Shown here piece by piece: positions 22,743 to 35,846 of a stretch of 64,000 bases of DNA. The position numbers and the translations under genes were made by a program. Source of the DNA: Coffea arabica (Eukaryota > Streptophyta > Magnoliopsida > Gentianales > Rubiaceae); the NCBI RefSeq assembly GCF_036785885.1, contig NC_092316.1, positions 50,911,001-50,975,000 of the forward strand. Reading direction: 5' to 3'. The notes beneath the pieces are model-generated. The model saw only the letters and a program-made list of their open reading frames with translations. It ran no database searches and was not told the DNA's origin. The number at the start of each line of letters is the position of its first letter. The first letter of the stretch is position 1.

Positions 22743-22842
22743 TGAGAATATGTATTTTGGGAGAAAAAATCTAGTCACCATATTATGACTGACCAACTAG
22801 TATTTATAGGAGTACAAACCTAACACTACTAAACCGACCAAA

Positions 22843-25800
22843 TCAAGTTCTAGGAGACTGTTTCAATCCATATAAGGATTTTTTCAGACGACAAACCAAC
22901 CGCGAATTCTTCCCCTGGACAACAAATTTAGGAGGTTGTTCCATATATACTTTTTCTTCCAAATCTCCATGTAGAAACGTATTTTTCACATTCAACTGAT
23001 AAAATGACCAATTATAAGTTGCTGTCAAAGAGATAAAAAGACGAAACAAATGTAATCTTTGCAACAGGAGAAAATGTTTCTAAGTAGTCGATTCCATACA
23101 CATGAATAAATTCCTTAGCTACCAGATGAGTCTTCAATCTATCAATAGAACCATTAGGCTGTACTTTTATAGTGTACACATATTTACAACCAACAACTGG
23201 CTTACCAGAAAGAAGAGGAACAAGATCTCAAATATTAATTTTCTCCAAAGCAAACATCTCTTCTTGCATGGCTAATCTCCAACCAGGATGATTGAGAGTA
23301 TGGGTAATAGACTTAGGAATGGATACAGAAACAAAGGAAGCAACAAAAGAAGAATATGACAGAGAGAGACGAGAATAAGAAACAAAATTAGAAATAGGAT
23401 GAGAAGTACAATGTCTCTTACCTTTGGGTAAAACAATAGGAAGATCTGACTCACAGGAGGGCGTCATACCTGAATTTAAAGATTGAGAGTTAATTGGTGA
23501 AGTGCGTGGCATATCAGGAGCCTGCTCAATTATGGAACGACAAGAATAAACTTAAAGATTAGGACGAGATAATCGAGTTGTGGAATCTAGTGGACTAAAC
23601 AACTCAGATAATAAGATGAAAGGACTGGTAAAACAGGAGAAGAAAAAGAGGAACACTGGTCTAACTCACAAGATATACCTTGATTCATAAAATAAGGAAT
23701 GGATTCAAAAAAAGTAGTATCAACACAAGTAAAAAACGATTTAAAACTTGACTGTTACATCTATACCCTTTTTGCGCTCGTGCGTATCGTAAGAAAATAC
23801 ACTTAATAGTACGAGAATCTAATTTATCCACCTCGAGAGCAAGCTGATGAACAAAACACACACCAAAAAATATGAGGAGGTAATTTAAATATAAGTTCAT
23901 GAGAAAAAAGAATGGAGTGAGATAATTGGCCTCCAAAAATATTGGATGTCATGCAATTAATTAAATAACATGCAGTTAAAACTGCATCACTCCAAAATTG
24001 TTTGAGCATATTCATATGTAACAAAAGTGTTCGAGCAATTTCAATTAAATGTCGAATTTTTCTTTCAGCAACTCCATTCTATTGTGGAGTGTGGAGACAA
24101 GAAAACTGATGAAGAATACCGGACTTAGTCATAAATGTATCAAAAGGAGTGAAAAAATATTCTTTTGCATTATTGCTGTGAAGTATACGTATAGGCACAC
24201 CAAAATAATTCTTTATTTCTATAACAAATGCACAAAAAATGGAATATAGTTCTGAACAATCTTTCATTAAATAAAGCCATGTAACTCTGAACAAATCATC
24301 AACAAAGATTACAAAATATTTAAAATCTAACTTTGAAGTGACTCGACTAGGATCTTAAACAATAGAATAAACTAACAAAAAGGGTTCAGAAACCCGTTTA
24401 TTGACTCTAGGGGTAAAAGAAATACAATGATACTTTCCTAATTGACAAGACTCACATTCTAATGAAAACAACTGATTCAAGGTAGGAACCAACTTTTTCA
24501 AATTTTGTAGAGACGAATTATTCAAACGACAGTGAATTTCAAGAGGAGAAACAATAGCAGGACACGCAATCGGATCGTTGGAGTCGATAAAATAAAGACC
24601 ATTATACTCATGCCCTCCACCAATCGTTCTCTTTGTTTTCAAATCCTGAATGAAAAAAAAATCAAGAGAAAAAGTAACTGAACACTGTAGAAATTTAGTA
24701 ACCTTACTAATGGACATTAGATTAAAAGGCAAAGTAGGTACGTAAAGAACAGAAGACAGTGAAAGAGATGGGTTAATTTCTACAGTGTCTAATCCTTTAA
24801 CTTTAATTGTAGATCTATCAACTAAAGTAACATGAGGAAAGGAGATAGACTCTTGAAAATTAGAAAATTTTCTAAAGGTACCTGACATATGATCGGTAGC
24901 CTGGGAATTAATAATCCATGAGTCAAAATTAGAAGATGTGGAGAGACAAACCATAGCATTATTTTTTTGTGCTAAAGAAGCAAAGAGAAGAGATGCGTGA
25001 TTTGTAATTTGGTACTACAGAAATTTAACATAATCTTATTAGGATATGGTAAAAGTCTTTTGGGACCCCCTTGTGCTGAAGAATTTGATTCAGTTTGGTC
25101 AGTAGTAACCACATTAGCAAATCAAGGAGGTTTTCCAACTAAATCCCAACAAGTATCACGATTATGATTTTTCAAACTACAATGAGTGCACTCACGGATG
25201 CCTCGACCTCCATGACCCCCACGACTTCCTCTACTTCTTCCTCCATGAGAGCCATGTCCAAAACTAAGTTGCTCATATCCAAAGCTAAGTTGCTCTATCT
25301 GATTGTTATTAGCAACTAAAGCAAACTTGTCATTAATTAGAGCACCATCACCCTGTGCATTGTCCTTAGATGTAGAACGTGAGACCCGAACATACGCCTC
25401 TGTAAAGGATGGTAATTGTTTACCTGCTAAAATTTGAGATTTGATTGGTTCAAATTCTGGCTTAAAGCCAGCCAAGAATTTGAGCACAAGCATTTGTTCT
25501 ATTTGCCTCTGTATAACTGTAATATCACTTGAGAGAGGCATTACAACATTTAATTCTTCTGAAATTCGCTTGATATCAGCAAAATATTCAATTACTATTT
25601 TGTTATCTTATTGCAACTGAAAATACTCCAAAGAAATATCATACATCTGTGAAAGATTACTGCAGTATAATAACCGGACATAATCCCAAACTTCTTTTGT
25701 TGTCTCACAATGAGTACACATGTAAGCAATTCGTGGCTCCATAGAATTCCATATTGCTCCAAGAATTTTGGCATCCTTTTGAATCCACATTAGTCTCTTG

Positions 25801-25985
25801 TTGTCCTCCATAGGAGAGTCATCTGTGAGACATCGTTGCTTTCCTAGACTTGTCAGACAAATTTTAACGGCTTTTGACCACGGTTGATAATTAGTATCAT
25901 TTAACTTCCAATTTGTGATTTGAGACATCACCATTGGCATAATATTAGTAGATGTCACGATACTTTTTAATAAACTTTTAACCAT
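22843..25985 (-). pseudogene. Copia gag-pol remnant of the 22743-26302 element
   Basis: Minus-strand pieces in order: gag at 25985-25608 (ITNWKLNDTNYQPWSKAVK) and 25541-25122, with one zinc knuckle CTHCSLKNHNRDTC. The protease-like block at 24954-24900 is mutated at the catalytic Asp (IINSQATDHMSG where the family has DSGA). GAG-pre-integrase (CESCQLGKYH) follows. The integrase core at about 24294-23824 has a stop before NGVAERK. The linker follows, then RT at about 23330-22843 (HPGWRLAMQEEMFALEK; KNTFLHGDLEEKVYMEQPP; LKKSLYGLKQSPRT) ending at the deletion. At least five frame breaks. Not functional. Confidence 0.88.
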
Positions 25986-26009
25986 AGCGAATAGCAGTTC
26001 AAATTAAAA

Positions 26010-26105
26010 AACAGTCAAAACTCGTGATGAACAGTACCGTGTAAACAATACGCGATGAACAATGTTGCGTGAGCAGTGCATGATGAACAGTATCGCGTGA
26101 ACAAG
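26010..26105. repeat. Short tandem repeats in the Copia leader
   Basis: About four to five imperfect copies of a 20-22 bp motif (core GATGAACAGTATCGCGTGAA) lie between gag and the primer site. Confidence 0.6.
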
Positions 26106-26302
26106 ACTTTTACTAGATATTTAACCCTAACCCTAGGATTTTAGCTCTGATACCATGAGAATATGTATTTTGGGAGAAAAACATCTATTCACCGTATTAT
26201 GAGTGACCAACTAGTATTTATAGGAGTTCAAACCTAACAAACTATTTACAAGAATACCCTTACTAATTTATTATCTATAAGAATACTTATATTCTCTTAA
26301 CA

Positions 26303-27701
26303 CATAATATATCTCAAAGATCATTTTCTTACAACTTGTAAAAACTACTTGTGTAAAAAGAATCCACTAGCCTACCAACCACTCCATTTGGTTGAATTTC
26401 ACCATGATATATAGTTTTCATCATTTTTTTTATTCGAACACCAATTTGTACTTCCTAATTTAGTTTGCTATTTTGCTTTTGATGATGATTTTTAGAGATT
26501 AGTAAATTTGCATGTATGGTCATATTTCTTTTTTTTTTCGTTAAAGTGTATACAAAAGTTTCCTTATTTGGGAAGTTATACATAAAAACAGACTTAGCGT
26601 AAAGATTATGTAATAGAATTCAAATTGTTGGAAAAAAAAATCTTGCTTGACCTCAATAGCGATAAATTTGTTAAAGAACATTTTGTCATGAATTATTTGT
26701 TTTTTTATTTCCTTTTATGCACATATGGTAGAAAATCAACAATTCACTATCATGATTCTATATTAATATAATGTTTAAAGTAAAAAGCCAAAACTAAATT
26801 GTATCAAATGGACCACTTTTATAAGTGGATATAATATATTTTTGTTGTATTTTCATAATAATTATTTTCTTTACTAGTTAATTAAATTGAAATAATGTTC
26901 ATGAAAACACTGATTACAAGCTTAGAACTCGTAAAAATGGTTTGTGTATAGATATTCGAGTAATACTACTACACGAACATGGACATCTAAATAATTTTGT
27001 TTATTGATAAAACATTTTTGGGGTGAAATATCTAATGAGGGATTTCTAAGTAGAATTGTTGAACTTTAAAAGTGCACAAATATCACGTTAGGCATATTCT
27101 TCATAGATTCGTCTACCTTGCTTTCTTTTCACTTGAATATTTATGGGTAAAATTTTTCTTAACATTTGAATTTCTTAGTATTTACTTTCTAGTGGTATTC
27201 GTTAGGTTAAAAAGTAACACAGCGTTTTTAATTTTCCTTTAGAAAAACACACAACATCACGTGAGCAAAAATCTCGTGTAGCTACTATGATACTACTACC
27301 AACAAATCCACCACTTAAATTCTCACACACACAAATCTATGATAATCATAGATGCACAGATGAACTTTCACAAATTCAATGATATTTATCCAAGCTTATC
27401 TAAGTATTTGCTGTGATAAATGTTCTTTGTTTTCTTTTGAGGTGGTTGGTGGGGTAGAGATTGTTTTTTTGTGAAATTTTGGATTAATTATTTCCTCTCA
27501 CACACGCACTGTGACATGTTCACATGTAGAATCAAAATCGATTTTAAAACACATGTAGGACATGCATGAGAAAAATGTGTTATTTCAATTACAAAATAAT
27601 AAGTAAATCCAAGAAAAAAGTGAGAATGCAAGGATAGAAGTCAAGCAGGAAAGAAGAGCAAATTTTGCTTTAAATGAAAAAAGTGGCCATATGAGAATGG
27701 A
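26303..27701. other. Continuation of unit B spacer into a third unit
   Basis: After the Copia, the sequence continues exactly as 14872 onward of unit A. From about 27110 it matches the leading spacer of a further unit (as at 15714), interrupted at 27702. No gene. Confidence 0.7.
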
Positions 27702-30700
27702 TGTCAGGACTCCCAAATTTTCTTACTTTAAATTCCTATTATGAGTTCATTTAAATATTTATTTGGTCGTTTATTTCGAATATTTTATTTCAGCCTCTTT
27801 ATACTCAATTACATGGGACTATGACCTATAAGTATTTTAAAAATGTCTTGATTCGAAAATTTATTTTTGAAAGCTCATTTAGAGTGAATGGTCGATGCAC
27901 GTTTGGAGACATTAATTGATTCGAGGACACAATAAGTTTGGAAAATTGGAGACTTGCACATTAGTCTTGAAATAGGTTTTTTTACGTTTAAGTACTCAAG
28001 TGTTAGTTATTTATACTATCGTTATAAGAATTTCTTGGAAGTTTCGTCGTAATGTGTGCAAATAGAAAGTTCACGTATATTGAACCGAAGCGGTAAATTG
28101 GAGATTTGAGAAATTCATTTTAGACTATTAAGAGTGAATAATAATAGTACGAATGGAAGTGCATTAGAGGTTTAGTGCACTAATGAAACAAACTCGAGAG
28201 GAATCGAGCATGAAACACGTGCATGCGCAAATAGAGGGAGAGTTGACTTTTGAGACAATTTGAACCACACATTTAAGCTTCCCAAGAAAGCTTCATTTTT
28301 AGCAAACACACCCCTCTCTCTTCACTCATAGCAGTCGGCCACAAGGAGGAAGAAAGAACCAACATTTCTTCTTCATTTCACCACTCAAATCTCACCCAAA
28401 TCACTTCAAAATTTACACACACTTTGCAAACCACTTGGAGATCAACCTAAGTTAGGAAAAGGGCTTGCTTCTCATGGTTTTCTTTAGCTTCCAAGGACTG
28501 AAGTTTTCTGTCTTAGTCATCTACAAAGGTAAACAACGATCAACCTCTTAAAACTTGGTTTATGGAAGTTATCTTGCACTTGTAAGCTCATAAATTCATG
28601 TTGGTAGCTTTATATTGTTCGAAATCTTGTGAGTGGACTCTATGAAATCCCACAATGGCTTGATGAACTGATTTGATGTTATTTATATTGGATTAGTGCT
28701 TAATCTAGTGAAAATAAATTGTATTGTGGAAGAAAGCTCAAAGGAAGTGAAAAGAGAATTTTACCGTTTCTACCCCTGCTATTGCCGTGCACTTTGGTGC
28801 ATTTTTTTGTGGTCCAATTGACTTGTTTATGATTTAGATATGTTGTGTAGGTTGTGTGGAAAGTTTCACAAAAAATTACGTGATTTGGATAGGTAAATGT
28901 TGAGATTTCAAATATGTAGAAAAACTAGAAACGTAACCAGAGCCTCTCTGGCAGTGATTTTGTTTCCCATAACTCTTTGTTTCAATGTCGAAATCAAGTT
29001 CTGTTTGTGGTATTAGAAATTAGACACTTCCAGTTTTCCAACAGTGTAAAATGCATGCCCTGATTCCACCTGAGTGAGCCGTACCAACCTTGTAAATTTG
29101 CCTGTTCTGTTTCTCGTCTGTACTGGAAGCCCTGTTTGAGCTGCGACTTGATGCTCAAATATGAGTTAGTTGTGGACAGAATTTTTAAATGATTCCTTCT
29201 GAGAAATTGTAGCCTTATGAATGTAATTTTCAACGCCACCAACCACGCTCAATTCTGAGTTGAATTGAGTGAGTTGTGACCGGATTTCAGATCTGTCTTC
29301 GTAAAAGAAAACCCTAATTCTGGACTGATTTATAGCTAATCTTGATTTGGGACTTGTTATTCGAAATCTTTGGTGTTAATCATCTACCAAATGTATCTTG
29401 GATATTTATTAGACCTTGTTTTCATAAATAAATCATGTTCGAGGAAATTTTATTGGCCAAATGTTTGAAAAAAGGAAAACGCAAGTGCAGGGAAGATTTG
29501 CCTTAGCAAATTGTGGAATTTTAATGGTTTTGTTAACCAACTTTCCGAACGAATTTTTGTATGAAATTTGACATAGAAATAGCCCTTATATGGTAGTGTA
29601 ATCATACCAAATTTGGTGCCATTCCGAGTCCATTTCGATGCTCAACCAAAGATTCAAAGTCTATGTTTTAATCCTAGAAAATGGTCTAACAGTCGCAACT
29701 TTTGGGTAAATTTGAACCACCATATCTTGATGCTCAAAATCCCAATTTTTGTTTTGCTTGTTTTGTTTTAAACTTTGATTATAACTCTAATTGATTTCCA
29801 TATTTCAAAGGCTAGTTCGCATTGTGTGAATTTTGCCGAATTTCCAAAGTTGGCCAAAAACCAACCCCAAAAACTGCCTTAGTATTCAAAACAGCATTTT
29901 GAACCCAAAATTTGAATGTCTTTCATTTGGAATCATGGAAAAGTGTCTTGTAGAAACTTTTAGTACTTTGTAAGTACTTTCCAACGGTACCAAGTTTTCC
30001 AATTTTGGACTTACAAAGAGTGAGTTACGATTTTTCAAAGATCGCTCGACAAATCTGAAATTTTCGAACTTAAAGAAAATTGAGGGTTTCGAACTCTCCA
30101 TTTTTCTTTAATATTGATAGACCATTTTACACTTGATTTCAAAGATAAAAATCAAATTTTTCTTGTGTTTTAAAACCCCACCTTTGAGCCTCAATTTGCG
30201 AGTAATTAAGGCTCATTTTCATGAGATTTTCTTAGATTGTACTCTAGTGCAATCCTCCTCGATAATTAGGGGTTTTAAGCGATAGTGTGTAATAGTTCAT
30301 TATTAATTGATCAGGCATTCAAGAGAACCTGCAAGAGGATGTCACGAAAGACGCCTAAACAATCGCTTGTCATTGCTTTTTAAATTACTTGGTGAGTGTC
30401 AAGTGTATGTAAACTTGATATGTGTTTAATTGTTATTAGTGATTGGGAATTTTGAAAATACTGAGTCGAGTGTGTATCTTACCACACTCAGTCTCATTTG
30501 TATGAATCATGAATGACTTAATTGAATCGAAATGAATGAATCGTGAATGACTTGATTAAAATGAAATGAATGATTGAATGTATTGAATGATTGAATGAAA
30601 TGATTAATTATACTATGGCTGCATAAGTCGATTGGAGCGATGCCTCATCGACCGCTGAGCGATTGTAAGTACCACACCGATTTGGTGGGAGGTACCTCTC

Positions 30701-31537
30701 GAGTCATCTCAGTACCGTAAACCATGCTAAGTCGATTGGAGCGATCCCCCACTGAACGATTGTAAGTACCATACCGATTTGGGGGGAGGTACCTCTCGAA
30801 TCGTCTCAGTACCCTAAACCTCTGAACGATAGCAAGTACCACACCGATTTGGTGGGAGATGCCTCTCGAATCGTCTCAGACCTATAAACTAAGCGATAGT
30901 AAGTACCACACCGGTTTGGGTAGGAGGTGCCTCTTGAGTCGTCTCAGAAACCTAAATGGAATAGGTAAAGTGCTATGAATTTAATTATCTACCCGAGTGA
31001 CGGGGTATTGTCACGAGAAGGTATTGGATTGAATTTGGGCAAAGTAAATAAAGATTAAACTCCTGAGAGATCCTACATCCTTCTCAAGGGGGTTTATTAT
31101 AAATTGTGAATTTCTTAAATGTTATAGTTTTCACTATTGTGTAAGTGCTATTGCTATTGAATTACTTGTCTTACATGTTTTCTTGACCTCACGAGTATTC
31201 GCTCACCCTGTTAGATTTTTTTTCCTTAACAGGAGCTGAAATGGGAGGAATTCTGGAGAAACTTACTTGATGCTACATTTGATTAGAATTGTGAATGTAT
31301 TTGTTTAGAATTTGATTTTGGAAGCTGTATATTTTGGGAATGTAAAGTAATTGGGTAGATTAGGATGTAAGACTTGAACGTTTATAAAGGAATTGACCTT
31401 CCTTTATCTCTTTGATATTTAGTATCGATTGGTTATTATTGAATTTAAATTGAATTAGTACGGAGTTCTGGCGAGAGTTGGGCAGGCGTTTCGTCGATAC
31501 CCTTGAGTTCGCCCTTGGGAGAAGTGGGGGTGTCACA
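27702..31537. mobile_element. Giant solo LTR (3,836 bp), probably of a Ty3/gypsy element
   Basis: It begins TGTCAGGACTCCC and ends GGGGGTGTCACA. It is flanked by ATGGA (27697-27701) and ATAGA (31538-31542); the uninterrupted site in other units reads ATAGA once. TG...CA ends plus a 5-bp duplication indicate LTR-retrotransposon integration, but no pol gene is inside, so a single long LTR left by LTR-LTR recombination is the simplest reading. The GGGTGTCACA end resembles LTRs of the Del/Tekay group, which has multi-kilobase LTRs; this assignment is from memory and weak. No substantial reading frame. It contains tandem repeats at 30655-30955. Confidence 0.65.
30655..30955. repeat. Tandem repeat inside the long LTR, four copies
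   Basis: Four imperfect copies with the core AAGTACCACACCGATTTGG followed by GGAGGTACCTCTCGA and a CGTCTCAG end, starting near 30667, 30763, 30833 and 30901. Spacing is uneven (about 65-95 bp). Non-coding. Confidence 0.8.
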
Positions 31538-33179
31538 ATAGACATCGTGGCAAGAAGAACAAAATTTGCTTCAATTGCGTGATGATAAAAGCAATCAAGG
31601 AAAAGATAGATAACCATTGAAGATCGGTGAGATGAGATAGTCATTAATTTACTCTATTGAAGCATATTCCAAGGATGATTTCTCACATAGATCTGACTCT
31701 CTCAATCTTTGGTAAGTTATAGATCCAAGTGGTACATTCTTGTACATTGACTGATCTTACAATATTATTTTTTGACATGCAACTATAATACATTTGCAAG
31801 GAAATGATCCCTAGGCATAATTTAGGTTGTGCAAAACACTCTTAAGACATTAAAATTATTGTGGTAGCACCATTGACACCATAATTTTAGTAGGTATCAA
31901 CACATACTAATGTTTAAATTGTGATTTGCATCGTCTAATTTCTATATATAAAAGGAGAGGAGAGGGTTGGTGCAAATATATTGTGTCACTTTGTGTTATA
32001 CCTAAAGTAACCTTTAAAGTTAGTCATCAAAACTATTCACATTTCCTCTTTTGTTTTCCACCATAGTTTCAATACAATAAATTCTTCCAAAGTCTTTTTT
32101 TTTTTTTGAATGTTTAAAATCAATGTAACATTCATAATCAAGGACCAGAAAACAGAGTTGATGGCTGAGTATTCCAGAACAAGAAGCTATTGACTCCTAG
32201 TCCAAGATGATTACCTTTAGGCAAAAATATTTCTTAGTACACTGAGGAATTAAGTCACTGCAGTCTAAGCTCTTGCACGTCTTAAATTACCAAATAGCCT
32301 ACTTGAAATAAAACAAAACTGAATAAACACACGAGATTTACTAAACTTCAAAGTGAAACCGATTACTGTGAAACGCCCAACCACTTTGAGAAGTTCTCAA
32401 ACTCGGTGTAATCACTATCTGAGATCATTGTTTTGTACCATGACTTTCCAGCAGCTTTTACAGCAGACGTCTCCTCCTTCGTCATTGGACTCCTCTTCTT
32501 GGCCAGCTTCTCCCTCTTAGCCTCAACACGCTGTTTCTCAGCCAAGAGAGCCATCCTCCTAGCAGTCTTGGCATAAGGATTGAGCTTGAGCAAACAATTC
32601 AAATTCTTCCAAAGTCAAACTATTCACATTCTCTCTTTTTTTCCACCATAATTTCAAATACAATAAATTGCTATAAAGAAATAGTACTTACAGATTTTCC
32701 AAATAAACACTTACATGTGTAGCATGAAATGCAATAACTTAACATGTTAGGGAAAAATCATACACTTTGTAAAATAAACACACACTTAAGGTGTGACAAA
32801 AGCACTAGTTTTGAAAAAGTAGGCGATTTGACAAAATAAGAAGTGAATGATATTAAAATTCAAACAAAATAGATGGCTAGAAGAATTGATATTTGAGAAT
32901 GACTTATAACAATAAAAGTTTCTCTATTTTCCTTAGTTGAGCCTTGAATTCTCTAATTAAAGACCTAATTAAAAAGAGCCAACACAAATTATAAAAAAGA
33001 AAAGTTTACATGCCAACAATAATTTATGTGTATAGTTACCTAAATATCACGAATAACTAAAGCAGATTTTGTAATTTTTTTATCACAATAAGCAATTAGA
33101 AATTATAACATCTTACAACAATATATATAAACTCAATAGAACAGTATATATATGCATATATATATATATATATATATAT
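31538..33179. repeat. Partial third kelch unit of block 1 (no kelch gene)
   Basis: It resumes the unit at the point broken by the long LTR, passes a Helitron-like element (about 31940-32808, split by the RPL4 retrocopy; hairpin CACAC/GTGTG, CTAG at 32805-32808) and reaches the TA microsatellite at about 33145-33179. Colinearity then ends, so the kelch gene of this unit is missing. Confidence 0.78.
32095..32600 (-). pseudogene. RPL4: Processed pseudogene of cytosolic ribosomal protein L4 (5'-truncated)
   Basis: The minus strand encodes the C-terminal 79 residues of plant eL4/uL4: [20 protein letters not shown], then [20 protein letters not shown] and the terminal KWLGVSQ, stop at 32363. A 3'UTR follows, then a poly-A tail (T tract at 32095-32107). 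Both sides carry the 16-bp target duplication AAATTCTTCCAAAGTC (32079-32094 and 32601-32616). Intronless, 5'-truncated, poly-A and long direct repeats make this an L1-machinery retrocopy. The coding part kept is undamaged, suggesting recent origin. It has no start codon and no promoter of its own. Confidence 0.95.
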
Positions 33180-33234
33180 GCAATCAGAGGCCAGATGAGC
33201 ATCTCAATGATTGGGGCTAATATCACTTGTTAAC
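33180..33234 (-). repeat. Inverted unit segment next to TA microsatellite
   Basis: These 55 bp are the reverse complement of the segment that follows the TA tract in the intact units (for example 17355-17408, spanning TATTAGCCCCAATCATTGAG), with about three mismatches. In the intact units the segment has TA-rich tracts on both sides. Here the unit turns back on itself and then meets unrelated DNA. Confidence 0.85.
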
Positions 33235-35377
33235 TGACACAACTTTTAACCATAAAAGAATGAGATGTGGCAGCCCGACTACCTAGAATTTAGAACATTT
33301 CAAAACTTTTGAACATTTCAGATTTGGTTTTTGCTAAAATGTACACAACCTTCTATATTTTCCTATAGCCTATGGGAGCCAAGAGCTACGGGAAGACATT
33401 GCAAGATTTGCAGCTTAATGTCACTTATATGTACTAAAGTACTTGCTTGGTTAATGCGCATGAATTGAAGAATCTAACCTTATGACAAATGCATCACATG
33501 GTTTATATTTTATGGTTAATCCTTTTCTGGTATATATTTTATAGTTTTGGTCATTTATTGACATTAAGGATGGTGATGTTGCCTCGTGTAAGATTGACAC
33601 CTCCTACCATCACATCCATAGCTATCACCCCTTTTTCAATCTCATCTATTTGAAAGAAAAGAAAGTGGCCATAACCATCTGTTGTTTTCCAAACATAGTT
33701 ACCTAAGTTTGTTGAATAAAGTAATTGACAAACATGAGATTCTCGTACGAATTTTTTTAGTTGGCATCAAAGTCTATGGCTTAAATTATATACTGTGACA
33801 GGTTTGTCAGTTAGATACATTACGAAACTCAAAAAGTACAAACTTATTTCCTTATTCTGATGGAAAGACAATAATTTAAAAAAATTAAGTCACGCAACAT
33901 GGGTTTTTTTTCACGCAATATGGATTTAATAAATCAAGTGCTTGGAAGGATGATTCTTGAAAAGGTGATTATGAATGTTTGGAATGCATTCCTAATGCAC
34001 AACAAAGAGCATATTTACTTCCACTGACATACATTGAATCTGATATATTAGTGCTTTGGTATCTGGGAAACTGTTGTAGGATTAGAACTCTTTCGTACAT
34101 TAATGATTGATGTATCAATATTCAAGGATATATGCTCAAGACTTCAAAAGGAAAAAAAATTAAATAAGAAATGAAGATCTTTCTGAATTGGTATATGTCG
34201 TGTGTTTCAAAGTTTGGCTTTGGAATTGGATATCTTGTCTATTTTGAACATTCAGTGTACTGATTTTGCTGGTATCCTTACATGACAAAGAGTATCAGTA
34301 ATTAATTTAGTGACATGCATATATATAAACGTATATGTACCAGAAAAGAGTTTTTCGATTAATTTTGGATTAGAGTTTTTGGTTTCAAAATCACTTTTAG
34401 CACAAATTCAAAATTAGCAATTTTGGGATAACTTTTATTCCTTAAAAAATTAAAAATAAATTTTGACTAATTTATCATTCTATTCAAAATGTTATAAAGA
34501 TTACAAATATAATTTAGAATTCAAAATCATACATTATCCAACAAAAAAAACTTACGTAAGTATAACGTTAAACGACTGAATTAGATATACATTAAAGTGT
34601 ATCTAAAGTGTGTACTTTGGCATAAAAAAGTTAAAAGTTTGCAAGCGAAGTAAGATTAAGCTTACTTCTTCTCGTGTTTCTTAATAGCAGATAATTGAAG
34701 AATGTGAAGAAAAAGAAGTTCTTATCATCTAAACAATGCAATTTGTGATAGCCTACGTGCTCCCGAAAGGATCTAACTAACTATATCTTTAACGTAGTTT
34801 AAAAAAAAAAAAAAGAGAGGAAAACTTGCATTTGAGTTCTCATGTTGAACATGCTCATATCATGTTTTTGGCGTCTACAATGGAACTCGAAGTTGATCTC
34901 TTCCTCTGAACATCTTTCTCGTAGGAAAATGACATATTTTTGTCATCGCTCAAATGCCCCACAATCGGTGCGCTACATCATTACCTTACGAGTGTTAGTA
35001 CCGACAAAAAAAAACACAGAAACGTGTATGCATGAAAAACAAATCAGAAAGGATGTGTTCACATAGCTCAATTGAACATGCTGTCATGAACTCACTTCTG
35101 ACAAGAAAACTAGACTTCCCTTGGTTGCTGATGATACAGCTATTTGGTCCTTGCTGGAAAGCACAGGATTTTATAATCCTACCAAGATGGCCATTTTTGG
35201 TTGTTGGAAATATTTGGCATGTAATGAGAAAAAGACTTAGTGTTAAGAGTTTCTTTTGTAACGCCCTTGGATTTGTAAGAAATTAAGTTAACACAAGTTA
35301 TAAAGAAAGTAGGGTGTTATTTATAAAAATTAACAAGAAAATATAACCTGACCTATACATTTATGAGACATGCTGTT
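33235..35377. other. Unassigned spacer between the two blocks
   Basis: About 2.1 kb, AT-rich, unlike any other part of the window. The short open frames at 34842-35286 show no recognisable domain. From about 35257 the text TGTAACGCCCTTGG resembles the start of some plant LTRs, but no matching end is visible. I see no gene. Confidence 0.55.
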
Positions 35378-35846
35378 TGAAGAAGCGCAGAGCTTCCCCG
35401 AGGAGAGCTGACTGATCAGCTCGGGGTGTCGATGGGAGAGCTGATCCAAGACCTGCAAAACAGAGAAGAGGGGCTAACAAAGGGGCCCCGAGGTGGTCCC
35501 CGAGGGCACTCCGACGGCCAAGTTAGTTCTCCGGTGAGTAGGGTTCACGGGGAGTGGTAACAGCCGAGGGTAATTGGCCTATAGCGAGCGTACCTTGGGC
35601 AATGGGTGTGTAGCACTATTTATACCTGGGCCAGAGTCCGACCTCCGTACGTTCCGGGACCTTCCTGATATAATCTCAATCCCGCGCCGAGCGGGATCTC
35701 CTCCGACCTCTGCGGGACGGTCTCCTGATCCCCCTGGAGCCCTAGCGGGGGTGCGGCCCAGGGCGGTAACCAGGAGCCTGGGGCCGGAACCCAACTCGGC
35801 TATACCTGGGCTGCCACGTGTCTAGGCCCAATACAGGGCCTCTGCA
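35378..35846 (-). repeat. Left (3') LTR of the GC-rich element
   Basis: 469 bp, TG...CA. The open frames in it are LTR sequence that repeats identically in the other LTR and are not genes. A polypurine-like stretch (minus strand CTAGGGGGCTAG) lies just inside, at about 35847-35860. Confidence 0.9.

Larger units (their letters stand above)
22743..26302 (-). mobile_element. Decayed Copia retrotransposon with short LTRs (3,560 bp)
   Basis: The right LTR (5' LTR on the minus strand) is 26156-26302, 147 bp, TGAGAA...TTAACA. The left LTR is only partly kept (22743 to about 22825). Target duplication is CGTAA (22738-22742) and CATAA (26303-26307), one mismatch. The primer site GCTCTGATACCA (26144-26155) abuts the right LTR. 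An internal deletion removed the end of RT, all of RNase H and part of the left LTR. Units A, C and D lack it, so it inserted after the array formed. Confidence 0.92.

Noticed and set aside
24049..24249. Plus-strand 66-codon frame inside the decayed Copia
   Set aside because: Antisense to the integrase remnant.
34842..35286. Two overlapping plus-strand frames in the inter-block spacer
   Set aside because: No domain, no conserved neighbour, and the composition is that of random AT-rich DNA.
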